A stretch of 5,054 bases of DNA from an uncultured Oscillospiraceae bacterium. GTDB lineage: Bacteria; Bacillota; Clostridia; Oscillospirales; Oscillospiraceae. Made by a program: the position numbers and the translations under genes. The notes beneath the pieces were generated by a model. The model did not search any database. It was given only the letters and a program-made list of their open reading frames with translations, and was not told the origin of the DNA. Below, in pieces: positions 1-5,054 of this stretch. The stretch lies in assembly GCA_934667095.1 (NCBI GenBank), contig CAKULE010000024.1, forward strand, positions 1 to 5,054. Direction: 5' to 3'. The number at the start of each line of letters is the position of its first letter. Position 1 is the stretch's first letter.

Positions 1-1
1 G

Positions 2-370
2 GGCGACGACTGGTGGCTGCCGCCTACGGATATGGGCCTGGCAGACACCACCTGGGTCTGTGATGACTGGCTGATGAACCTGCACTACGGCGACTGTGAC
101 CCTGACTATGCCGGGATCGCCGAACTCTACCACCGCTTTGAAGACAATACAGAGCTGACGCAGGGCTTTTCCGGCGTGTGGCGCATGGAGGATGACTGCC
201 TGCGGCTGGATCTCTCCGCTGGCATCGGCAGCTCCCTCAGCGGCAGTTTCCCGATCCTCATCTCCCCCTCCGGCGAGGAGATGCATTTCCAGCGTTCACG
301 CAGCGGCGAAGGGGTGCCCTTTCTGCCGGACGATATGGACTCCATTGAGCTGACACGGAGCTATGGCTGA
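2..370 (+). CDS. Unidentified protein, C-terminal part (5' end outside window)
   Basis: The frame is open from base 2, the first complete codon in this frame, to the TGA at 368-370, giving 122 visible residues. The Met codon at 32 is unlikely to be the true start: it has no ribosome binding site and the codons before it are equally plausible (GDDWWLPPTD). The gene therefore probably begins left of the window. I do not recognise the family. The visible part is acidic, rich in Trp, Asp and Gly, with few Lys, and has no membrane segment. It reads as a small beta-rich unit: a 'TTWVCDDW' strand, then 'GVWRMEDDCLRLDLSAG', then 'GSFPILISPSGEEMHF'. Alternating aromatic and charged positions suggest the end of an extracellular or lipoprotein-type beta domain, perhaps the last of several repeats, but this is inference. 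GC content matches the genes downstream. No convincing terminator follows the stop. Confidence 0.7.
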   Translation, partial: GDDWWLPPTDMGLADTTWVCDDWLMNLHYGDCDPDYAGIAELYHRFEDNTELTQGFSGVWRMEDDCLRLDLSAGIGSSLSGSFPILISPSGEEMHFQRSRSGEGVPFLPDDMDSIELTRSYG

Positions 371-718
371 ACCCCCCTTTCGTTTTTCCAAACACACGCA
401 GTTCTCCCCGCATCTATTCTATCGAGAGACACTGAAACAAAAAATGCTCGTAAGGCAGTGTGAAGTGATCCTCCGGGCATAACGCATAAGCAAAGCACCG
501 AAAGGCGCGGTGGCAGGGGAAATGTGCCGTCTGGACATTCAGGAACCGAACGTGGGCTTGGCCGCCTGCTGATGAAATGTGGTCCCTACTCACACCCAAT
601 AAGTTCAACGAGAAGCAAGGCGGCGATGAGCATCGGAAATCATGCTCATCACCGCCTTGTTTCACTGTACAGGGAAATGCGGGTTATCCGCTGGAGAGTG
701 AAAGACGGGGGTCGTTGA
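371..718. other. Gene-poor stretch of about 350 bp, origin unknown
   Basis: No reading frame here has good coding character together with a ribosome binding site. Short frames exist on both strands, including a 39-codon frame at 363-482 whose ATG overlaps the upstream stop and a Cys/His-rich minus-strand frame at 414-665, but I recognise none of them. Visible structures are a 5-bp stem (496-500 with 508-512) and the long hairpin at 612-663. The composition is mixed and unlike the flanking genes. It could be debris of a mobile element that carried the recombinase remnant to its right, or an untranslated structured RNA. Nothing in it matches an RNA family I can identify (tmRNA, RNase P RNA, SRP RNA and T-box were considered). 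Confidence 0.5.
612..663. repeat. Long inverted repeat / hairpin, 22-bp stem, 8-nt loop
   Basis: Bases 612-633 pair with 642-663 across an 8-base loop (634-641, CGGAAATC). I checked every pair: 20 are Watson-Crick, one is G-T (615/660) and one is a C-A mismatch (624/651). The core arm is CAAGGCGGCGATGAGCAT at 616-633. It is not followed by a T-run on either strand, so it does not look like a standard intrinsic terminator. Alternatives are a palindromic interspersed repeat, a relic of a mobile-element end, or a folded RNA. Confidence 0.75.
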
Positions 719-1039
719 TTATTTCCATGGTGCATTTTCGAAGAAATGTTTCTAAAGAGAAATGCCCTACTGCAAGGTGAGATAAAAGAGTTGCAGACAG
801 GCATTGAAGAATTAGAGGAAATCTGCCATAATAAAAGCGAATATAGGCAAGCGCAGGAAATCTTTTTACCGACTACCGCACACATTCTTGATTACTATGA
901 CCGCATGACCCCGGAAGAAAGGAATCGTGAGTGGAAACTGTTGATGGAAAAGATTACATACTATCGAGATCCGGGAAAGCCAGATAGTATTGAAATACAT
1001 CTATATCCGCGCTTAGGAAGGCTTATCAATATATCATGA
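719..1039 (+). pseudogene. Serine recombinase C-terminal remnant (truncated)
   Basis: An open frame runs from just after a TGA at 716-718 to the TGA at 1037-1039. The first ATG is at 746 (97 codons), but it has no proper ribosome binding site. The translation starts with a charged helical or coiled-coil segment (RNALLQGEIKELQTGIEELE), continues with 'TAHILDYYDRMTPEERNREW' and ends with 'LLMEKITYYRDPGKPD' and 'IEIHLYPRLG'. This order (coiled coil, then '[D/E]ERN..W..L.EKI.Y..D', then a short beta strand ending in 'YPRL') is what I know from the extreme C-terminus of large serine recombinases of Firmicute mobile elements. The catalytic resolvase domain, recombinase domain and zinc ribbon are all absent, and the other frames upstream do not supply them. 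It is AT-rich (about 41% GC in 781-1020), unlike its neighbours, which supports horizontal origin. It was probably left by deletion of an integrated element and is unlikely to function. The family call rests on pattern memory only. Confidence 0.6.
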
Positions 1040-1055
1040 AAGAGTTTTTTGCATT

Positions 1056-3605
1056 ATGAAGAACTGTTGTATAGGTGTGTTAGCCCATGTGGACGCGGGC
1101 AAGACCACCCTCACCGAGGCCATGCTCTACCGCACTGGGGCCATCCGCCGGCTGGGCCGGGTGGACCACGGGGACGCCTTTCTGGACACGGAGGCGCTGG
1201 AAAAGGAGCGGGGCATCACCATCTTTGCCAAACAGGCGGTCCTCCGCCGGGGGGAGCTGGAGCTCACCCTGCTGGACACCCCCGGCCACGCGGACTTCTC
1301 CGCCGAGACCGAGCGGGTCCTGCAGGCGCTGGACTACGCCATCCTGCTGGTGAGCGCCGCTGACGGCGTGCAGGGCCACACGGAGACCCTGTGGAAGCTG
1401 CTGGCCCACCACCGGGTGCCCACCTTCATCTTCGTGAACAAGATGGACCAGCCGGGGGCGGACCGGGCCGCCCTGCTGGCAGAGCTGCGCCGCCGCCTCA
1501 GCGAGAGCTGTGTGGATCTGGCGGACAGCGCCGCTGCGGCAGAGCAGGCTGCCCTCTGCGACGAGGGCCTGCTGGAGGGCTATCTGGCGGGCCGTCTGCC
1601 CGATACCGGCGATCTGGCCGCCCTTATCGCCCAGCGGCGGCTGTTCCCCTGCCTGTTCGGCTCCGCTTTGAAGCTGGACGGCGTGGACGCCCTGCTGGAC
1701 GCGCTGGAGCAGTATGCGCTGGAGCCGGAGTGGGCCCCCGATTTTGCCGCCCGGGTGTTCAAGATCAGCCGGGACGAGCGGGGGGAGCGCCTCACCTGGC
1801 TGAAGGTCACCGGCGGGACTCTCCGGGCCCGGGATATGGTTCGCGGCCCGGACTGGGAGGAAAAGGTCACCCAGCTGCGGCTCTACTCCGGGGCGAAATT
1901 CACTGCGCTGGACGAGGCCCCGGCGGGCACGGTGTGCGCCGTCGCAGGGCTTACCCATACCCGGGCAGGGGAGGGCCTCGGCGCGGAGGAGAGCTGGTCC
2001 GGGCCCGAGTTGGAGCCGGTACTCACCTATCAGGTGCTGCCGCCGGAGGGGTGCGACGCCCACACCCTGCTGTCCAGACTGCGCATTCTGGAGGAGGAAG
2101 ACCCCCAGCTCCGGGTGGAGTGGGATGGCCGGGCCGGGGAGGTCCGGGTGAGCCTCATGGGCGAGGTGCAGACACAGGTGCTCCAGCGGGTGATGGCAGA
2201 GCGCTTCGGGCTGGAGGTGACCTTCGGCCCCGGCAGCATCGTCTATCTGGAGACCATCGCCGCCCCTGTGGTGGGGGTGGGGCACTTCGAGCCCCTGCGG
2301 CACTACGCCGAGGTCCACCTGCTGCTGGAGCCGCTGGAGCGGGGCAGCGGGCTGGTGCTGGACTCTGCCTGCCCGGAGGACGAGCTGGACGGTCACTGGC
2401 AGCGGCTCGTCCTCACCCACTTGGCGGAAAAGCAGCATCTGGGCGTGCTCACCGGCGCGCCCATTACGGATATGAAGCTCACCCTGCTGGCAGGCCGGGC
2501 CCACGTGAAGCACACCGAGGGCGGCGACTTCCGTCAGGCCACGTGGCGGGCGGTGCGGCAGGGCCTCATGAGTGCGGAGAGCGTTCTGCTGGAGCCCTGG
2601 TACGCCGTGCGCCTGTCCGTCCCTGCCGACTGCGTGGGCCGGGCCATGACCGACCTCCAGCGGCTGGGGGGCAGCTTTGACGCCCCGGAGCAGGAGGGGG
2701 AGGCCGCCATCCTCACGGGCTTTGCCCCGGTGTCCGCCCTGACGGGCTACGCCGCACAGGTGGCGGCCTATACAGGGGGCCGGGGCCGGCTGAGCTGTAC
2801 CGTGGACGGCTACCGCCCCTGCCACAACGCCGGGGAGGTCATCGCCGCCGCGGGCTACGACCCGGAGCGGGACACCGAGAATCCAGCCTCCTCCGTGTTC
2901 TGCGACCACGGGGGGAGCGTCACCGTGCCGTGGAACGAGGCTCCGGCCCGGATGCATCTGGACAGCGGCTGGCGCCCCGAGGGAGAACTGGAGGCGGAGC
3001 ATGCGCCCGCCCGCCCCGCCATGAGCTACGAGAGCCACGCCGCGCTGGAGAAGGAGCTGGCCGCTATTTTCGAGCGGACCTACGGCCCCGTCAAGCCCCG
3101 TGCCTTTCAGGCGTTCCGGCCTTCGGCCCAGCCCAAGGTGAAGCCGTGGAAGGGGCTGAAGACCACCCTCCGGGAGGAATGGGTGCTGGTGGACGGTTAC
3201 AACATCATCCACGCGTGGCCCGAGCTGCGGGAGCTGGCGGCGGTGGATCTGGAGGGGGCGCGGCAGCGGCTCATCCACCGGCTGCGGAACTATCAGGGCT
3301 GGCGGCGGTGCAAGGTCATCGTGGTGTTCGACGCCTATAAGATCAAGGGCAACCCCGGCAGTATGGAGCAGTACGGCGACCTGTGGGTGGTGTACACCAA
3401 GGAGGCGGAGACTGCCGACATGTATATCGAAAAGACTACCTATGACCTGAGCCGCAAGGACCACCGGGTGCGGGTGGCTACCTCTGATGGGCTGGAGCAG
3501 CTCATCATTCTGGGCCACGGGGCCGTCCGGGTCAGCGCCATGGAGTTCCTGCAGGAGCTGGAGCGGGTGGAGGGCGAGATCCGCGCCGTCATCGAGGGGA
3601 GATAG
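1056..3605 (+). CDS. TetM/EF-G-like ribosomal GTPase fused to a YacP/Rae1-type NYN nuclease domain
   Basis: This is an 849-residue cytoplasmic protein, against about 640 for TetM. The GTPase motifs are intact: G1 AHVDAGKT (10-17), G2 RGITI (52-56), G3 DTPGH (74-78), G4 NKMD (128-131) and G5 GSALK (202-206). EF-G-type domains II (about 228-310), III (320-395), IV (398-510) and V (512-585) follow. Domain IV carries 'GRAHVKHTEGGDFR' (480-493) where TetM has its 'YYSPVSTPADFR' tip, so tetracycline protection is doubtful. Residues 589-640 form a Cys/His-containing segment (C589, H590, C616, H618, H634). After a linker, residues 708-838 match Rae1/YacP: VDGYN (712-716), VVFDA (756-760), ETAD (785-788) and ATSD (808-811), giving acidic candidates D713, D759, D788 and D811. 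Inferred role: GTP-dependent ribosome binding coupled to mRNA or other RNA cleavage. The start at 1056 fits the TetM N-terminus. The only SD-like sequence is GAAAGAG (1038-1044), 11 nt upstream. No clear promoter was found. Confidence 0.93.
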   Translation: MKNCCIGVLAHVDAGKTTLTEAMLYRTGAIRRLGRVDHGDAFLDTEALEKERGITIFAKQAVLRRGELELTLLDTPGHADFSAETERVLQALDYAILLVSAADGVQGHTETLWKLLAHHRVPTFIFVNKMDQPGADRAALLAELRRRLSESCVDLADSAAAAEQAALCDEGLLEGYLAGRLPDTGDLAALIAQRRLFPCLFGSALKLDGVDALLDALEQYALEPEWAPDFAARVFKISRDERGERLTWLKVTGGTLRARDMVRGPDWEEKVTQLRLYSGAKFTALDEAPAGTVCAVAGLTHTRAGEGLGAEESWSGPELEPVLTYQVLPPEGCDAHTLLSRLRILEEEDPQLRVEWDGRAGEVRVSLMGEVQTQVLQRVMAERFGLEVTFGPGSIVYLETIAAPVVGVGHFEPLRHYAEVHLLLEPLERGSGLVLDSACPEDELDGHWQRLVLTHLAEKQHLGVLTGAPITDMKLTLLAGRAHVKHTEGGDFRQATWRAVRQGLMSAESVLLEPWYAVRLSVPADCVGRAMTDLQRLGGSFDAPEQEGEAAILTGFAPVSALTGYAAQVAAYTGGRGRLSCTVDGYRPCHNAGEVIAAAGYDPERDTENPASSVFCDHGGSVTVPWNEAPARMHLDSGWRPEGELEAEHAPARPAMSYESHAALEKELAAIFERTYGPVKPRAFQAFRPSAQPKVKPWKGLKTTLREEWVLVDGYNIIHAWPELRELAAVDLEGARQRLIHRLRNYQGWRRCKVIVVFDAYKIKGNPGSMEQYGDLWVVYTKEAETADMYIEKTTYDLSRKDHRVRVATSDGLEQLIILGHGAVRVSAMEFLQELERVEGEIRAVIEGR

Positions 3606-3612
3606 GTTTTGC

Positions 3613-3641
3613 TTCCTATTTGAGCCCGGACGTGGTATAAT
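3613..3641 (+). promoter_or_regulatory. Extended -10 promoter for the nudF-regulator operon
   Basis: A perfect TATAAT at 3636-3641 is preceded by TGG at 3633-3635, forming the extended -10 element (TGn-TATAAT) common in Firmicute sigma-A promoters. A weak -35-like TTCCTA at 3613-3618 lies 17 bp upstream; extended -10 promoters tolerate a poor -35. It begins only 7 bases after the stop of the GTPase-NYN gene. The predicted start near 3648 leaves a leader of about 108 nt before the Nudix start codon. This gives the two downstream genes a transcript independent of the fusion gene. Confidence 0.7.
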
Positions 3642-3662
3642 TATCAAATTAAAGCAGAGACC

Positions 3663-3715
3663 GCCGCCGCGCGGAGCGGCGCTTTCGTCCCACCCGCAGG
3701 CGGAAACGCGGCCTG
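3663..3715 (+). promoter_or_regulatory. Structured GC-rich leader with two hairpins
   Basis: Within the predicted leader, CGCCGC (3665-3670) pairs with GCGGCG (3676-3681) across a 5-nt loop, and CAGGC (3697-3701) pairs with GCCTG (3711-3715) across a 9-nt loop. GCCGC at 3663-3667 could instead pair with GCGGC at 3708-3712, so the two folds compete. The first hairpin is followed by only CTTTCG, not a real U-tract. It could be a weak terminator for the fusion gene, located past the internal promoter, or simply leader structure. It matches no riboswitch class that I recognise. Confidence 0.35.
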
Positions 3716-3755
3716 TTGAGGATCATCATGTTATATTCAGGATCGAGGGAGATTT

Positions 3756-4304
3756 ATGGAGCTGAAAGAGACCAGACTGACCAGCGAACAGGTATTTGAT
3801 GGCGCGCTGCTGAAGGTGTACCGGGACACGGTGCGCCTGCCCGACGGCAGAGAGGCCGTCCGCGAGGTGGTGCGCCACCCCGGCGCGGTGGTCATCGTCC
3901 CCGTGGACGGGGAGGGCAACGTCCACCTGGTGCGGCAGTTCCGTTATCCCTATGACTGCACCCTGCTGGAGGTCCCCGCCGGCAAGCTGGAGCCGGGGGA
4001 GGAGCCCTTCCCCGCGGCACAGCGGGAGTTGGAGGAGGAGATCGGCGCGCGGGCGGAGGACTGGCTCCCCATGGGGGAGGCCCTGCCCACCCCCGGCTTC
4101 TGCGATGAGCTGCAGCACGTGTATCTGGCCCGGAGGCTCACCTTCGGGGCCACCCATCCCGATGAGGATGAATTTCTGGAGCAGATCTCCCTCCCCATGG
4201 CCGAGGCCGTGGCCATGGCGGTGGACGGCCGCATCCGGGACTGCAAAACGGTGGCGGCCCTTTTGCGGGCCCATCTGCTGATGGAGGGCGAGCGCCATGG
4301 GTAA
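3756..4304 (+). CDS. nudF: ADP-ribose pyrophosphatase, Nudix family (NudF type)
   Basis: This 182-residue cytoplasmic enzyme is expected to hydrolyse ADP-ribose to AMP and ribose-5-phosphate in a Mg-dependent reaction, removing a reactive sugar nucleotide. The Nudix box is complete at residues 76-98 and fits G-x5-E-x7-R-E-U-x-E-E-x-G-U: G76, E82, R90, E91, E94, E95, G97. Downstream, 'PTPGFCDE' (111-118) matches the 'SPGF.DE' segment typical of ADP-ribose-specific members, and 'DEDEF' (136-140) matches the acidic stretch in B. subtilis NudF. The N-terminus also fits NudF: 'HPGAVVIVPV' at 41-50, then 'LVRQFRYP' at 58-65. Length agrees with B. subtilis NudF (about 185). The start is set by GAGGGAG at 3745-3751 just upstream. 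It has its own promoter and structured leader, and its stop overlaps the next gene by 8 bp, so the two are probably translationally coupled. Another Nudix substrate (a different nucleoside diphosphate sugar) remains possible. Confidence 0.93.
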   Translation: MELKETRLTSEQVFDGALLKVYRDTVRLPDGREAVREVVRHPGAVVIVPVDGEGNVHLVRQFRYPYDCTLLEVPAGKLEPGEEPFPAAQRELEEEIGARAEDWLPMGEALPTPGFCDELQHVYLARRLTFGATHPDEDEFLEQISLPMAEAVAMAVDGRIRDCKTVAALLRAHLLMEGERHG

Positions 4305-4992
4305 AAAACTCCTTGTGGTGGAGGACGAAAAGAATATCGTGGACATTCTGGCCTTCAACCTGAGGCGGGAGGGGTACGAGGTCATCGCCGCCATGGACGG
4401 CGCCACCGGGCTGACCCTGGCGCTGGCGGAGGACCCGGACCTGATCCTGCTAGACCTGATGCTGCCCAAGCTGGACGGCTTTGAGCTCTGCCGCCGCCTG
4501 CGGGAGCAGGGACGGACCACGCCGGTCATCATGCTCACTGCCCGTGAGGAGGAGAGCGACAAGGTCCTCGGGCTGGAACTGGGGGCCGACGATTATATCA
4601 CCAAGCCCTTCTCTATGCGGGAGCTGCTGGCCCGGGTGAAGGCCAACATCCGCCGCACGGACATGGCGGCCGCGGCGGCTCCTGCCGCCCAGCTGCTGGA
4701 GCTGGGGCGCATCACCGTGGACCTGCAGTCCATGACGGTATATAAGGATGGCGCGCCGCTGGAGCTCACCCAGCGGGAGTTCGAGCTGGTGCGGGCGCTG
4801 GCCTCCCGCCGGGGGCAGGTGCTGTCCCGGGAGGCACTGATGGAGCAGGTGTGGAACTACGAGGGCTACGTGGGCGACGTCCGGGCCGTGGACGTGGCGG
4901 TGCGCCGCCTGCGGGAAAAGCTGGAGGACGACCCCGCTGACCCCCGGTTTATTGTCACCCGCCGGGGTGCGGGCTACGTGTTCGGCGGGTGA
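4297..4992 (+). CDS. OmpR/PhoB-family response regulator (PhoP/WalR-like)
   Basis: A 231-residue two-component transcription factor. The receiver domain (about 3-118) has the acidic pocket E9/D10/E11, phosphoacceptor D53 in 'LLDLMLPKLDG', switch residue T81 in 'MLTAREEE', and K103 in 'DDYITKPF'. An Ala-rich linker (123-131) leads to a winged-helix DNA-binding domain (about 135-229) with the OmpR-type signature 'LTQREFELVRALAS', 'VLSREALMEQVW', 'VDVAVRRLREKLEDD' and 'RRGAGYVF'. The 'GYVGDVRAVDVAVRRLR' recognition region resembles the PhoP and WalR/VicR branch of Firmicutes, but its targets cannot be read from sequence. The ATG lies inside the end of the Nudix gene (ATGGGTAA, 8-bp overlap). A good Shine-Dalgarno GGAGG at 4283-4287 sits 9 nt upstream, so initiation can be direct as well as coupled. 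The partner histidine kinase is not in the window and is expected just downstream. Confidence 0.95.
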   Translation: MGKKLLVVEDEKNIVDILAFNLRREGYEVIAAMDGATGLTLALAEDPDLILLDLMLPKLDGFELCRRLREQGRTTPVIMLTAREEESDKVLGLELGADDYITKPFSMRELLARVKANIRRTDMAAAAAPAAQLLELGRITVDLQSMTVYKDGAPLELTQREFELVRALASRRGQVLSREALMEQVWNYEGYVGDVRAVDVAVRRLREKLEDDPADPRFIVTRRGAGYVFGG

Positions 4993-5054
4993 GAGAGGCA
5001 GACTGACCGCGGGGGAGTCCTCTCCGGCGCGGGTGCGCCGTATGAGTGTTTTGC
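4993..5054 (+). other. Gap after the regulator, with a hairpin and a possible start of the next gene
   Basis: A perfect 6-bp GC hairpin, CGGCGC (5025-5030) with GCGCCG (5035-5040) around GGGT, is followed by ATG at 5042. GTG at 5033 is in the same frame. The purine-rich GGGGGAG at 5011-5017 is 15 nt from that GTG and 24 nt from the ATG, both too far for a normal Shine-Dalgarno site. The frame stays open to the edge, but only four to seven codons are visible. A sensor kinase would be typical here, though nothing visible proves it. The hairpin lacks a clean U-tract and is not a convincing terminator. Confidence 0.3.

Noticed and set aside
363..482. Short 39-codon + strand frame overlapping the upstream stop
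   Set aside because: The GGAG before it is too close to the ATG, no homology is recognised, and codon usage differs from the neighbours. Kept only as an observation.
419..969. Nine-base direct repeat CTATCGAGA at 419-427 and 961-969, as possible target duplication or att sites
   Set aside because: A nine-base match between two regions of this size is expected by chance about every other time, and the flanks do not match.
990..1037. Possible promoter for the fusion gene (TTGAAA at 990-995, TATCAT at 1032-1037)
   Set aside because: The two hexamers are 36 bases apart, and neither has a partner at 16-18 bp spacing.
1391..2680. A 429-codon + strand frame inside the fusion gene
   Set aside because: Out-of-frame shadow rich in Gly, Ala, Pro and Arg, with no motifs; the in-frame GTPase is unmistakable.
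1056..3605. Simple call of tetracycline resistance gene (tetM/tetW class)
   Set aside because: The GTPase fold fits, but the drug-displacing domain IV tip is missing and about 210 extra residues carry an NYN nuclease domain, so resistance should not be assumed.
1080..3647. An 855-codon open frame on the minus strand covering almost the whole fusion gene
   Set aside because: It is the antisense shadow of a GC-rich gene whose third-position bias removes stop codons. Its translation is low-complexity (rich in Gly, Pro, Leu, His, Gln) with no domain, while the + strand shows clear family motifs.
3726..4562. A 278-codon minus-strand frame opposite the Nudix and regulator genes
   Set aside because: Low-complexity antisense shadow (Ser, Arg, Leu, His, Gln rich) over two well-supported genes.
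5025..5040. GC hairpin after the regulator as an intrinsic terminator
   Set aside because: It is followed by TATGAGTGTTTTGC rather than a U-tract, and it may lie at the start of the next gene.

Overview
The window looks like chromosomal DNA from a high-GC anaerobic Firmicute of the gut type, probably Clostridia of the Oscillospiraceae (Flavonifractor or Lawsonibacter-like). This is inferred from strongly GC-biased third codon positions, good Shine-Dalgarno sites, and protein sequences of Firmicute character: a TetM-like translational GTPase, a YacP/Rae1-type NYN domain, a B. subtilis-like NudF and a PhoP/WalR-like regulator. All real genes seen are on the + strand.

Layout. (1) 2-370: the 3' end of an unidentified protein cut by the left edge. 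(2) 371-1055: a gene-poor, scar-like stretch. Its first half has no supported gene but holds a long near-perfect hairpin (612-663). Its second half (719-1039) is AT-rich (about 41% GC in 781-1020, against about 65% or more in the genes) and encodes what looks like the orphaned C-terminal tail of a large serine recombinase. (3) 1056-3605: the centrepiece, an 849-residue protein joining a complete EF-G/TetM-like ribosomal GTPase to a C-terminal YacP/Rae1-type NYN endoribonuclease domain. (4) 3606-3755: an extended -10 promoter and a GC-rich leader that can fold into hairpins. (5) 3756-4304 and 4297-4992: an ADP-ribose pyrophosphatase (NudF-type Nudix hydrolase) and an OmpR-family response regulator, overlapping by 8 bp. 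(6) 4993-5054: the start of the next intergenic or gene region, where a sensor kinase would be expected.

How they may work together. The GTPase-NYN fusion is the most interesting item. Both halves belong to families whose characterised members act at the ribosomal A site: TetM/EF-G bind there, and B. subtilis Rae1 cuts mRNA there. One polypeptide could therefore recognise ribosomes in a particular state, remodel them and cleave the message. The domain IV tip that TetM uses against tetracycline is replaced by a different conserved-looking sequence, so a plain 'tetracycline resistance' label would probably mislead. The Nudix and response-regulator genes have their own promoter and look like ordinary housekeeping and signalling genes that share a transcript.
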